Source: R-RK-3 sp031399085 (GTDB taxonomy: Bacteria; Pseudomonadota; Alphaproteobacteria; Rhizobiales; Rhodomicrobiaceae). Taken from it: DNA of 64,000 nucleotides. Position numbers and translations under genes: made by a program. Below, in pieces: positions 42,723 through 51,765 of this stretch. The notes beneath the pieces are model-generated. The model was not told the DNA's origin. It did not search any database and saw nothing but the letters and a program-made list of their open reading frames with translations. How positions within the stretch are numbered: the stretch's first letter is position 1; each line of letters begins with the position of its first letter. The stretch spans positions 124,001-188,000 of the forward strand of contig JANNOQ010000105.1 in the NCBI GenBank assembly GCA_031399085.1, given 5' to 3'.

Positions 42723-45700
42723 ATCCGCGCCCACCCGCGCGGCCGATAAGGCTGCGCCGGTGCGCGTCGTGATCGTCACCATCGACACCCATCTGGCGAG
42801 CGCGGCGGAGCGCGCTTGTGAGAGCTTGAAAGCCGAGCTGCCGGGCTTGTCGCTCAGCCTGCACGCCGCCTCCGAATGGGGCGAAGACGCCGACGCTTTG
42901 GCGCGCTGCCACGCCGATATCGCCAAGGGCGACATCATCATCACCACCATGATGTTCATGGAGGATCACATCCGCGCCATCGTGCCAGCGCTTCAAGCGA
43001 GGCGCGACGAATGCGATGCGATGGCCTGCTGCATGTCGGCGAGCGAGGTCATGCGGCTGACGCGCATGGGCGGCTTCAGCATGGACGGCTCGCAAAAGGG
43101 CGCGCTGGCTTTTCTGAAAAAGCTCAAGCCCAAGCCCAAGGAAGGCAAGCCCGCGCAGGTGGGCGGCGCGCAGCAAATGGCGATGCTGCGGCGCGTGCCG
43201 AAAATTCTGAAATACATCCCCGGCTCGGCGCAGGACGTGCGCGCCTATTTCCTGACCCTGCAATATTGGCTGGCGGGGTCGCAGGAAAATATGACCAACA
43301 TGATCCGGATGCTGGTCGACCGCTACGCCGATGGCGAGCGCCGGGCGTTGCGCGGCACGGTGGCGGTCAAGGACCCGACCGAATACCCCGATGTCGGCGT
43401 CTACCATCCGCGGATGAGCGGCCGCATCGCCGAGCGCATGGAAAAGCTTCCCGCCGCCGGCAGTAAGGGCACGGTTGGCGTGCTGGTTTTGCGGTCCTAT
43501 GTGCTCGCGGGCAACGCCGGTCACTATGACGGCGTGATCGCGTCGCTTGAAGCGCGTGGACTGCGGGTGATCCCAGCTTTCGCCTCCGGGCTCGATGCGC
43601 GGCCCGCGATTGAAAAATTCTTCATCAAGAATGGCCGGAGCTGCGTTGACGCCGTGATTTCGCTCACCGGCTTCTCGCTGGTCGGCGGCCCCGCTTATAA
43701 CGACTCCAAGGCTGCCGAGGAAGTCCTTGCCAAATTGGACGTGCCTTACCTGGCAGCGCACCCGATCGAGTTCCAGACGCTGCAACAATGGGGCGCGTCG
43801 GATCGCGGCCTCTTACCGGTCGAGAGCACCATCATGGTGTCGATCCCGGAGCTGGACGGCGCGACCGGTCCGATGGTGTTCGGCGGGCGCTCCGATGGAA
43901 CGAACGCGCCCTGCACCGGCTGCAAGCGCTCCTGCGTTTTCCCAGTCTCCAAAGCGCGCGACATGCATTCGTGCCCCGAGCGCGCCGACACGCTGGTCGC
44001 CCGCGTCGAAAAGCTGGTGGCGCTGCGACGCACGCGGCTCGCCGAGCGCAAGGTCGCCATCGTGCTGTTCAACTTTCCGCCCAATGCCGGCAACACCGGG
44101 ACGGCGGCCTATCTCTCGGTCTTTGCCTCGCTGCACAACACGCTGACCGCCATGAAGCGGGCGGGATATGCGGTCGATGTGCCACCGACCGTCGATGCGC
44201 TGCGCGAGCGCATCATCATCGGCAACGCGGCGCGGTTCGGCGCGCTGGCCAATGTCGAGGCCCGCATTTCCGCCGACGATCATGTCCGCCGCGAGCCGCA
44301 TTTGCGCGAGATCGAAGGCCAGTGGGGTCCTGCGCCCGGCAAGCAGCAGAGCGACGGCGCGACCATCCATGTGCTCGGCGCGCGTTTCGGCAATGTGTTC
44401 GTCGGCGTGCAACCCGCCTTCGGCTATGAGGGCGATCCGATGCGCCTGCTGTTCGAGAAAGGCTTCTCACCGACGCACGCCTTCTCCGCCTTCTACCGCT
44501 GGCTGCGCGAGGATTTCGGCGCGAACGCCGTCCTGCATTTCGGCACGCATGGCGCGCTGGAATTCATGCCCGGCAAGCAATCCGGTCTCTCGGCCAAATG
44601 CTGGCCGGACCGCCTGATCGGCGACCTGCCGAATTTCTATCTCTATGCGGCGAATAACCCGTCCGAGGGCATGATCGCCAAGCGGCGCGGCGCGGCGACG
44701 CTCATCAGCTATCTGACGCCGCCGGTCGCCCATGCCGGGCTGTATCGCGGGCTGGTCGATCTGAAAGCTTCGATCGAGCGCTGGCGCGGCCTTGGCCCCG
44801 AGGAGTCAGGCGAGCGCGCGCCCCTCGCCGAACTCATCCAGGCGCAGGCCGCGACCCTCGACCTCGCCCCCGCCGAACCGGCATGGACCGATTGCGACGC
44901 GGAGATCGCCAAGCTCGGCGCGGCCGTGCTCGAACTCGAATACACGCTGATCCCGCATGGCCTGCATGTGGTCGGCGAGACGCCGTCTGAGCAGGAGCGT
45001 ATCGAAACGCTGCTGTCGATCGCCGAAGCCTCGCACGGCGCGCGGCCGAACGAAGCCGCGGTCGCGGCGCTGGTCGGCGGCAAGACGGCGGAAGCGGCGC
45101 TCATGGCGGGCGGCATGGATGCGAGCGAGGCGAATGTCGCCATGTTCCGCAAGCTGGCCACGACCCACGCCATGCTGTGCCAGGATCATGAGACCGGCGG
45201 CATCTTGCGCGCCCTCGACGCCCGCTACATCCGCCCCGCCCCGGGCGGCGATCTGCTGCGCACGCCGGAAATCCTGCCCACGGGCCGCAATCTGCACGGC
45301 TTCGACCCCTTCCGCCTGCCGAGCGCCTTTGCCGTCGCCGATGGCGCGCGCCAGGCCGAGCGGCTGATCGCCCGGCACATGGCGGATGGCAACGCCTTCC
45401 CCGAGACCATCGCCATGGTGCTCTGGGGCACGGACAATCTGAAATCTGAAGGCGGTCCGCTCGCCCAAGCGCTGGCGCTGATGGGAGCAAAACCCCGCTT
45501 CGACAGCTATGGCAGGCTCTGCGGCGCGGCGCTCATTCCGCTCGCCGAACTTGGCCGCCCGCGCGTCGATGTCGTGATCACCATGTCAGGCATATTCCGC
45601 GACCTCTTACCCTTGCAGATCAAGCTGCTCGCCGAGGCCAGCTTCATGGCCGCCAGCGCCGACGAACCGGAAGACCAGAATTTCATCCGCAAGCACGCGC

Positions 45701-46479
45701 TCGCCTATCAAGCTGCGAATAACTGCGACCTGGAAACCGCCTCGCTGCGCGTCTTCGGCAATGCGGACGGCGCTTACGGCGCTAATGTCGGCAATCTGCT
45801 CGAAAGCGGCCGCTGGGACGACGAGGATGAACTCGCCGAGACCTACACGCGGCGCAAGAGCTTCGCCTATGGCCTCAGCGGCAAGCCGGTCGAGCAGGCG
45901 GGTCTCATGAACGCGGTGCTGAAGAACGTCGAGCTGTCCTACCAGAATCTCGACTCGGTCGAGCTGGGCGTCACCACGGTGGACAATTATTTCGACACGC
46001 TTGGCGGCATTAGCCGGGCAGTGAGCCGGGCGCGGGGCGGTAAATCCAGCCCGGTCTATATCGGCGATCAGACGCGTGGCGAAGGCGCGGTGCGCACCCT
46101 CAACGAGCAAGTCACGCTCGAAGCGCGCACGCGGATGCTGAACCCGAAATGGTATGAGGGCATGCTCAAGCACGGCTATGAGGGCGTCCGCCAGATCGAG
46201 GTGCATGTCACCAATACGATGGGCTGGTCCGCGACAACCGGTCAGGTCGCGCCCTGGGTCTATCAGCGCCTGAGCGAAACCTATGTGCTGGACGATGCGA
46301 TGCGCGCCCGTCTGGCCGAACTCAACCCCACCGCCTCAGCCAAGCTGGCGAACCGGCTGCTCGAGGCGCATGAGCGAAACTACTGGTCCCCTGACGCCGA
46401 GACGCTGCGCGCCCTGCGCGCGGCGGGCGATGAGCTTGAGGACCGGCTCGAAGGCATCCACGCGGAGGAAGCGGCATGA
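42697..46479 (+). CDS. bchH: Magnesium chelatase subunit H
   Basis: 1260 residues, the porphyrin-binding catalytic subunit that inserts Mg into protoporphyrin IX with BchI and BchD. CobN/Mg-chelatase landmarks: DIIITTMMFMEDHI near the N-terminus, FNFPPNAGNTGTAAYL, HFGTHGALEFMPGKQ and NTMGWSATTGQVAPWVY. A CTGCKRSCVFPVSKARDMHSC-like cysteine cluster region is present at about residues 407-428. Start at ATG 42697 inside bchB; the frame continues upstream to 42649 without a better start. Its stop overlaps bchL (ATGA). Confidence 0.97.
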   Translation: MQKPISAAKSAPTRAADKAAPVRVVIVTIDTHLASAAERACESLKAELPGLSLSLHAASEWGEDADALARCHADIAKGDIIITTMMFMEDHIRAIVPALQARRDECDAMACCMSASEVMRLTRMGGFSMDGSQKGALAFLKKLKPKPKEGKPAQVGGAQQMAMLRRVPKILKYIPGSAQDVRAYFLTLQYWLAGSQENMTNMIRMLVDRYADGERRALRGTVAVKDPTEYPDVGVYHPRMSGRIAERMEKLPAAGSKGTVGVLVLRSYVLAGNAGHYDGVIASLEARGLRVIPAFASGLDARPAIEKFFIKNGRSCVDAVISLTGFSLVGGPAYNDSKAAEEVLAKLDVPYLAAHPIEFQTLQQWGASDRGLLPVESTIMVSIPELDGATGPMVFGGRSDGTNAPCTGCKRSCVFPVSKARDMHSCPERADTLVARVEKLVALRRTRLAERKVAIVLFNFPPNAGNTGTAAYLSVFASLHNTLTAMKRAGYAVDVPPTVDALRERIIIGNAARFGALANVEARISADDHVRREPHLREIEGQWGPAPGKQQSDGATIHVLGARFGNVFVGVQPAFGYEGDPMRLLFEKGFSPTHAFSAFYRWLREDFGANAVLHFGTHGALEFMPGKQSGLSAKCWPDRLIGDLPNFYLYAANNPSEGMIAKRRGAATLISYLTPPVAHAGLYRGLVDLKASIERWRGLGPEESGERAPLAELIQAQAATLDLAPAEPAWTDCDAEIAKLGAAVLELEYTLIPHGLHVVGETPSEQERIETLLSIAEASHGARPNEAAVAALVGGKTAEAALMAGGMDASEANVAMFRKLATTHAMLCQDHETGGILRALDARYIRPAPGGDLLRTPEILPTGRNLHGFDPFRLPSAFAVADGARQAERLIARHMADGNAFPETIAMVLWGTDNLKSEGGPLAQALALMGAKPRFDSYGRLCGAALIPLAELGRPRVDVVITMSGIFRDLLPLQIKLLAEASFMAASADEPEDQNFIRKHALAYQAANNCDLETASLRVFGNADGAYGANVGNLLESGRWDDEDELAETYTRRKSFAYGLSGKPVEQAGLMNAVLKNVELSYQNLDSVELGVTTVDNYFDTLGGISRAVSRARGGKSSPVYIGDQTRGEGAVRTLNEQVTLEARTRMLNPKWYEGMLKHGYEGVRQIEVHVTNTMGWSATTGQVAPWVYQRLSETYVLDDAMRARLAELNPTASAKLANRLLEAHERNYWSPDAETLRALRAAGDELEDRLEGIHAEEAA

Positions 46480-47384
46480 GTCTCGATCTGAAATCCGGCT
46501 GTGGAGGTTGCGCGACGCTGCCGCCCGATGGCGAAGGCAGCGTCCAGGTGCATCTGGACCCGAAGGTCAATCTCGGCACGGCCAAGGTGTTCGCGGTTTA
46601 CGGCAAAGGCGGCATCGGCAAGAGCACGACCTCGTCGAACCTGTCGGTCGCCTTCTCCAAGCTCGGCAAGCGCGTGCTGCAAATCGGCTGCGACCCCAAG
46701 CATGACTCCACCTTCACGCTGACGAAAAAGCTCTGCCCGACCGTCATCGACGTGCTGGAATCGGTCGAGTTCCACACCGAGGAGCTGCGCGTCGAGGACT
46801 TCGTCTTCGAGGGCTATAATGGCGTGATGTGCGTCGAGGCGGGCGGCCCTCCGGCCGGCACCGGCTGCGGCGGCTATGTCGTCGGTCAGACGGTCAAGCT
46901 GCTGAAGGAGCACCACCTCCTCGAAGACACCGACGTGGTGATCTTCGACGTGCTGGGCGACGTGGTCTGCGGCGGTTTTGCCGCGCCGTTGCAGCACGCC
47001 GACCGGGCGCTGATCATCACCGCCAATGATTTCGACTCGATCTTCGCCATGAACCGCATCATCACGGCGATCTCGGCCAAGGCGCGCAATTACAACGTCC
47101 GCCTCGGCGGCATCATCGCCAACCGCAGCGCCAACACCGACGAGATCGACCGCTTCTGCGAGGCGACGAGCCTGAAGCGCATCGCGCATTTCCCCGATCT
47201 CGACATCATCCGCCGCAGCCGCTTGAAAAAATCGACGCTGTTCGAGATGGAGCCGTCGCCCGAATTGGAGGCGGTGCAGAAGGAATATATGCGCCTTGCC
47301 GCGATGCTCTGGGCTGGCGTGGAACCGCTCACCGGCTCGGCGATGAAGGACCGCGAAATTTTCGACTTTTTAGGGTTCGATTGA
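46476..47384 (+). CDS. bchL: Light-independent protochlorophyllide reductase iron protein BchL
   Basis: 302 residues. NifH-like ATPase donating electrons to BchNB: P-loop VYGKGGIGKST, cluster cysteines in GTGCGGY and DVVCGGFAAP. The N-terminal 35 residues (KSGCGGCATLPPDGEGS) form the flexible, Cys-containing extension found in BchL. ATGA overlap with bchH, TGATG overlap with bchM. Confidence 0.97.
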   Translation: MSLDLKSGCGGCATLPPDGEGSVQVHLDPKVNLGTAKVFAVYGKGGIGKSTTSSNLSVAFSKLGKRVLQIGCDPKHDSTFTLTKKLCPTVIDVLESVEFHTEELRVEDFVFEGYNGVMCVEAGGPPAGTGCGGYVVGQTVKLLKEHHLLEDTDVVIFDVLGDVVCGGFAAPLQHADRALIITANDFDSIFAMNRIITAISAKARNYNVRLGGIIANRSANTDEIDRFCEATSLKRIAHFPDLDIIRRSRLKKSTLFEMEPSPELEAVQKEYMRLAAMLWAGVEPLTGSAMKDREIFDFLGFD

Positions 47385-48085
47385 TGCCGCAAGCCTCCTA
47401 CCAGACGCGGCGCGATCAGCTCCAGACCTATTTCGATCACACGGCGGTCGAAGCCTGGAAGCGGCTGACCTCGGAAGCCCCCGTGAGCGGCATCCGCGCA
47501 ACGGTGCGCGCCGGGCGCGACCGGATGCGGGCGACGCTGCTCGGCTGGCTGCCGGAGGATATGCGCGGCTTGCGCCTGCTCGACGCGGGCTGCGGCACCG
47601 GCGCGCTGGCTCGTGAGGCGGCGCGGCGGGGCGCGGAGGTGGTCGCCATTGACCTGTCACCCAAGCTCGTCAAGGTTGCCGCCGATGCGTCACGGGGCGA
47701 GGCCGGGCCGGGCCGGATCACCTTCAAGGTCGGCGATATGCGCGACCCGGCCCTCGGCCGCTTCGACCATGTCGTCGCGATGGATTCGCTTATTCATTAC
47801 AAGGCGCAAGACATCGCGGCTGTGCTGGCGGATTTCGCCGCCCGCGCCGATGCTTCGATCCTGTTCACCTTCGCGCCGCGCACGCCGTTACTCGCCACGC
47901 TTCACGCGGTCGGACGCCTCTTCCCGCGCTCGGACCGCGCGCCCGCGATCGAGCCGGTTAGCGAGTCCGCACTCCGGACGCAGATCACGCGCAATCCAGC
48001 CTTAAGCGGCTGGGCGCCCGCCCGCACGGTGCGCATTTCCGCCGGTTTTTATAAATCCCAAGCCATGGAGCTGAACCGCCGGTGA
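47384..48085 (+). CDS. bchM: Mg-protoporphyrin IX methyltransferase BchM
   Basis: 233 residues. SAM-dependent methyltransferase with motif LLDAGCGTGALAREAARRG and the conserved N-terminal YFDHTAVEAWKRLTS. It methylates the C13 propionate of Mg-protoporphyrin IX after BchH. ATG 47384 shares one base with the bchL stop; a TTG at 47381 is possible. Confidence 0.96.
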   Translation: MPQASYQTRRDQLQTYFDHTAVEAWKRLTSEAPVSGIRATVRAGRDRMRATLLGWLPEDMRGLRLLDAGCGTGALAREAARRGAEVVAIDLSPKLVKVAADASRGEAGPGRITFKVGDMRDPALGRFDHVVAMDSLIHYKAQDIAAVLADFAARADASILFTFAPRTPLLATLHAVGRLFPRSDRAPAIEPVSESALRTQITRNPALSGWAPARTVRISAGFYKSQAMELNRR

Positions 48086-49515
48086 CGCAGACGCGCCCAC
48101 AGCTCTGGCAATCTTGGCGGTCGCTCGGTCCGCGGTTCCTGCCGTTCGCGGATGCGGGGACCGACGAATTGCCGCTCGGCCGGATTTTGCGGCTGTCGCT
48201 GTTCCAAGTTTCCGTTGGCATGGCGATGGTGCTGCTCACGGGCACGCTCAACCGCGTCATGATCGTCGAAGTGGGGATGCCCGCTGGCCTGGTCGCGATC
48301 ATGGTCGCCTTGCCGCTGATCTTTGCGCCCTTCCGCGCGCTGATCGGCTTCCGCTCCGATCATCACCGCTCGTTCCTTGGCTGGCGGCGCGTGCCCTATA
48401 TTTGGTTCGGCTCGCTGCTGCAATTCGGCGGTCTCGCCATAATGCCGTTCGCGCTGCTGGTGCTGACGCCGGACGCCCAAGGACCAGCCTGGGTCGGCAT
48501 GATCGGCGCTGGGCTTGCCTTTCTGCTCACCGGCGCCGGCCTTCACACCACGCAAACCGCCGGGCTTGCTCTCGCTACGGATATCGCGCCCGCGCATGTT
48601 CGCCCGCGCGTGGTCGCGCTGCTCTATATGATGCTCCTTCTCGGCATGGTCGTGAGCGCCCTCGTGCTCGGCGAGTTGCTCGCCGATTTCAGCCCCATGC
48701 GGCTGATTCAGGTCATCCAGGGCGTCGCACTGCTGACGATGGTCATCAACGTCATCGCGCTTTGGAAACAGGAAGCCCGCGACCCCGCGCGCACCGCCTT
48801 CAAGGAAGACCGGCCAGCCTTCCGCGACGCATGGCGGGAATTCATCGCGGGTGGGCGGGCTAGCCGGCTGCTGGTCGTGGTCGGACTTGGAAGCGCCGCT
48901 TTCAGCATGCAGGACGTTCTGCTGGAGCCCTATGGCGGGCAGGTGCTGAATTTGTCGGTCGGCGCGACGACGGCGCTCACCGCCTTGCTGGCCGGGGGCA
49001 GCCTTGCAGGCTTTGCCTTTGCCGCGCGAAAACTGACCAACGGCTTCGACCCCTACCGGCTTGCAGCCTATGGCGCGCTGGTCGGCATCATCGGCTTCGT
49101 GGCGATCACGCTGGCGGGGCCGCTGGAAACGGCGCTGTTGTTCCGCTGCGGCACCGCGCTGATTGGCTTTGGCAGCGGATTATTCGCGGTTTGCACACTG
49201 ACGGCGGCGATGGCGCTGTCGCAAGGCGGTCAGAGCGGGATCGCGCTTGGGGCCTGGGGCGCCGTGCAGGCCTCGGCCGCGGGGGCAGCGATCGCGATTG
49301 GCGGTCTGGTTCGTGACGGCGTCGCGGCGCTGGCGCAAAGCGGCGCGCTGGGCGAGGCGCTCGACAGCCCGGCAACGGGTTACGGCGTCGTCTACAACAT
49401 TGAAATTCTACTTCTGTTCGCCGCTCTGATCGCCATCGGACCACTTGTCCGCCCGCTGCGCGAGGGAACGGCTGCATTTTCGGGGAAATTTGGCCTGGCG
49501 GATATGCCAAGCTAG
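48082..49515 (+). CDS. lhaA: Light-harvesting 1 assembly protein LhaA (PucC/BCD family)
   Basis: 477 residues, about 12 membrane helices. PucC-family motifs: LFQVSVGMAMVLLTGTLNRVMIVE, the first-loop RALIGFRSDHHRSFLGWRRVPY and MQDVLLEPYGGQVL. LhaA assists LH1 assembly by bringing bacteriochlorophyll to it. GTG start in a GTGA overlap with bchM. Paralogue of the Bch2 protein at 34255-35625. Confidence 0.94.
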   Translation: MTQTRPQLWQSWRSLGPRFLPFADAGTDELPLGRILRLSLFQVSVGMAMVLLTGTLNRVMIVEVGMPAGLVAIMVALPLIFAPFRALIGFRSDHHRSFLGWRRVPYIWFGSLLQFGGLAIMPFALLVLTPDAQGPAWVGMIGAGLAFLLTGAGLHTTQTAGLALATDIAPAHVRPRVVALLYMMLLLGMVVSALVLGELLADFSPMRLIQVIQGVALLTMVINVIALWKQEARDPARTAFKEDRPAFRDAWREFIAGGRASRLLVVVGLGSAAFSMQDVLLEPYGGQVLNLSVGATTALTALLAGGSLAGFAFAARKLTNGFDPYRLAAYGALVGIIGFVAITLAGPLETALLFRCGTALIGFGSGLFAVCTLTAAMALSQGGQSGIALGAWGAVQASAAGAAIAIGGLVRDGVAALAQSGALGEALDSPATGYGVVYNIEILLLFAALIAIGPLVRPLREGTAAFSGKFGLADMPS

Positions 49516-49535
49516 GCAAAAGCGGAGGAAAGCTC

Positions 49536-50309
49536 ATGGAAACGGGCGCAGTCACACAATATATCGATGTCGCACAATTGGTGCTTTACGCGTTTTGGGT
49601 TTTCTTTGCGGGGCTGCTGATCTATTTGCAGCGCGAAAGCCGCCGGGAAGGCTACCCACTCGTCTCCGAGCTGGACGGTACGCCAATGGACCATGGCGTT
49701 TGGATGCCCGGCCCGAAGACCTTTCTGCTTGCTGACGGCTCCACCGTGACCGTTCCAATGCCCGAGAAGGACAAGCAGGTTTACGCCATGGAGCCTTCCA
49801 TGCCGGGCTTGGGCAGCGGCTATGTGCCAACAGGCGATCCCATGCTGGCCGGCGTCGGCCCCGGCGCCTATACGCCGCGCTTCCAACGGCCGGACCTCAA
49901 TTATGACGGGCACGTGCGCATCGTTCCCTTGCGGGTGGCAACGGAGTTTCATCTCGATGAGGAAGATCCGGAACCGCGTGGCATGACGGTCGTCGGCGCG
50001 GATGGCGAGGCTGCGGGTCAGGTTGTCGATGTTTGGGCCGACAGATCGGATATGCTGCTGCGCTATTTTGAAGTTGAGCTGTCGGGCGCTTCGGCGCCGG
50101 GCAACGTGCTGCTGCCCGTCAATTTCACCCTGATCGACCGGCCCAACAACGCAATCTTCGTGAATGCGATCCTCGGGTCGCAATTCGCCGGGGCGCCGCG
50201 GCTCGCCGATGCCGATGTTGTCACAGCGGATGAGGAAGATCGTATTTGCGCCTATTACGGCGGCGGCTATCTCTATGCGACGCCGATGAGACAGGAGTCC
50301 CTATTGTGA
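49536..50309 (+). CDS. puhA: Photosynthetic reaction centre H subunit
   Basis: 257 residues: a short periplasmic N-terminus (METGAVTQYIDVAQLVLYAFW), one membrane helix (about 12-30), then a cytoplasmic PRC-barrel domain. Acidic residues for proton delivery to QB and the RYFEVEL stretch are typical. It caps the cytoplasmic side of PufLM. AGCGGAGGAAA precedes the start. Confidence 0.97.
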   Translation: METGAVTQYIDVAQLVLYAFWVFFAGLLIYLQRESRREGYPLVSELDGTPMDHGVWMPGPKTFLLADGSTVTVPMPEKDKQVYAMEPSMPGLGSGYVPTGDPMLAGVGPGAYTPRFQRPDLNYDGHVRIVPLRVATEFHLDEEDPEPRGMTVVGADGEAAGQVVDVWADRSDMLLRYFEVELSGASAPGNVLLPVNFTLIDRPNNAIFVNAILGSQFAGAPRLADADVVTADEEDRICAYYGGGYLYATPMRQESLL

Positions 50310-50986
50310 GCGATTTCGATTTCGAAGCGCTGCCAGGGTTGCCGGAAAAATTGCCCAAAGGCGAGACGCTGCTTTGGCAGGGCTCGCCTAACTGGCGGGT
50401 TCTGGCGCGCCGGCTGTTCCGTTTGCGCCTCGTCGCCCTCTATTTGAGCGCGATGGTCCTCTGGCAGATCGTGACGGCCGCCTATGACGGCCGGCCGCTC
50501 GCCGAGACGGCGGCGGGGGTCGCCTGGGTGGGGCTGCTGGGCGCGATTTGTATTGGCATTTTGTGCGTTCTCGCCTGGGCGATGGCGCGCACGACGATCT
50601 ATACCATCACTAGCGAACGGCTGGTGATGCGCTACGGTGTTGCGCTGCCGATGACGCTCAATCTGCCCTTCCGGCTGGTGGAAGGAGCCTCCGCCAAGAT
50701 CGACGGCAACGGGTATGGCGATTTGCCGCTTTCGCTTCAGAAGGGCGAGAAGATAGCCTATCTCATGCTTTGGCCGCATGCGCGTCCGTGGCATTTGAAG
50801 AAGCCGGAGCCGATGTTGCGCAGCATCCCGGACGCCGCCAATGTCGCCTCGCTACTGGCGCGCGCGCTTGCCGCCTATGCCTCGAATCCGCGTGCGCGCA
50901 GCGAAGCGCCCGCTAATGTTCAGCGTTTGCGTCCGCCGTCCGATGCGGTGGCATCGGACGCGGCCGGAACGCGCCGGATCGCCTAA
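50306..50986 (+). CDS. puhB: Photosynthetic complex assembly protein PuhB
   Basis: 226 residues. Starts MSDFDFEALPGLPEKLPKGE with GTG in a GTGA overlap with puhA; the frame open upstream belongs to puhA. A bPH2-like domain follows two hydrophobic helices (about 42-58 and 73-95). Motifs LLWQGSPNWRVLARRLF and YTITSERLVMRYGVALPMTLNLPF are typical of PuhB. It helps early reaction-centre assembly. Confidence 0.95.
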   Translation: MSDFDFEALPGLPEKLPKGETLLWQGSPNWRVLARRLFRLRLVALYLSAMVLWQIVTAAYDGRPLAETAAGVAWVGLLGAICIGILCVLAWAMARTTIYTITSERLVMRYGVALPMTLNLPFRLVEGASAKIDGNGYGDLPLSLQKGEKIAYLMLWPHARPWHLKKPEPMLRSIPDAANVASLLARALAAYASNPRARSEAPANVQRLRPPSDAVASDAAGTRRIA

Positions 50987-50998
50987 AGGAGACGTCTA

Positions 50999-51466
50999 AT
51001 GAGCGCTGGCCAAAATCAACCGAGAGGCGAACAGATGCCGGTGCCCTTCCTGCGGGCGGCGGGCTTGCTGGTCGTTTCGACGATCGTGCTGGTTGCGGCG
51101 GTGCAGCTTTTTGGCTCTGATGACGCCGCAAACCCGCTTGCCGGCGCCACCGTGGTCAAGGAGTTTCGCTTCGTGGATGAGCCGGGCGGCGCCATTGCCG
51201 TCTATGCCGAGCCGGGCGGGCAGCGCGTCGAAACGCTCGCGCCCGAGACACATAATTTCCTGCGCGGCATATTGCGCGCGCTCGTGCGCGAGCGCCGTCA
51301 AAACAGCATCGGCGATGCCGTGCCGTTCCGAGTCTTCCGCAGTGCCGATGGCGCACTGTTTGTGGAGGATCCGGCAACCGCGCGCCGCATTCATCTGAAC
51401 GCCTTCGGCCCTGTCAATGCCGTCGCGTTCGCCGAACTTCTTGAAGTTGGGAGCAAACCGCGATGA
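50999..51466 (+). CDS. puhC: Photosynthetic complex assembly protein PuhC
   Basis: 155 residues with one N-terminal membrane helix (about 18-36) and a periplasmic domain. The pattern FVDEPGGAIAVYAEPGGQRVETLAPETHNFLRGILRALVRERR is typical of PuhC. It is needed for efficient reaction-centre/LH1 organisation. AAAGGAGA precedes ATG. Its stop overlaps the next gene (ATGA). Confidence 0.92.
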   Translation: MSAGQNQPRGEQMPVPFLRAAGLLVVSTIVLVAAVQLFGSDDAANPLAGATVVKEFRFVDEPGGAIAVYAEPGGQRVETLAPETHNFLRGILRALVRERRQNSIGDAVPFRVFRSADGALFVEDPATARRIHLNAFGPVNAVAFAELLEVGSKPR

Positions 51467-51765
51467 TCGGCCGCCTATTCACCCGCCAGTCCTTCGAGGT
51501 ACCTTGCACGATCGAGGTCGAGAACAGCTTTGACAGTCTGCATGCCCATGTTGAACTCGATGGCGGCGTCAAGATCGAGCCGGGCGATGAGGTGCGCGTG
51601 CATGGCGACCCGGTTGTCGTGCCCTATGGCGAGAAGGCCGTCCTGCGCCGTCAGGCGACGGTCGTTAAGGCAAGCGCTATCGAGCGCGTTTGGACCCGCG
51701 CAACTGGGGATCTGGAATTTATGGAATTGTGCGAATTCAGCTTCTCCTCGGGGAGGAAACTATGA
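51463..51765 (+). CDS. Small conserved-context protein between puhC and acsF
   Basis: 100 residues beginning MIGRLFTRQSFEVPCTIEVEN, with no membrane segment or signal. The sequence is rich in beta-type stretches (HAHVELDGGVKIEPGDEVRVHGDPVVV), consistent with a small beta-barrel. It overlaps puhC (ATGA) and acsF (ATGA), so it is translated as part of the set. I know no function. The tight coupling to acsF suggests an accessory role in the cyclase or in complex assembly; this is inference only. Confidence 0.8.
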   Translation: MIGRLFTRQSFEVPCTIEVENSFDSLHAHVELDGGVKIEPGDEVRVHGDPVVVPYGEKAVLRRQATVVKASAIERVWTRATGDLEFMELCEFSFSSGRKL

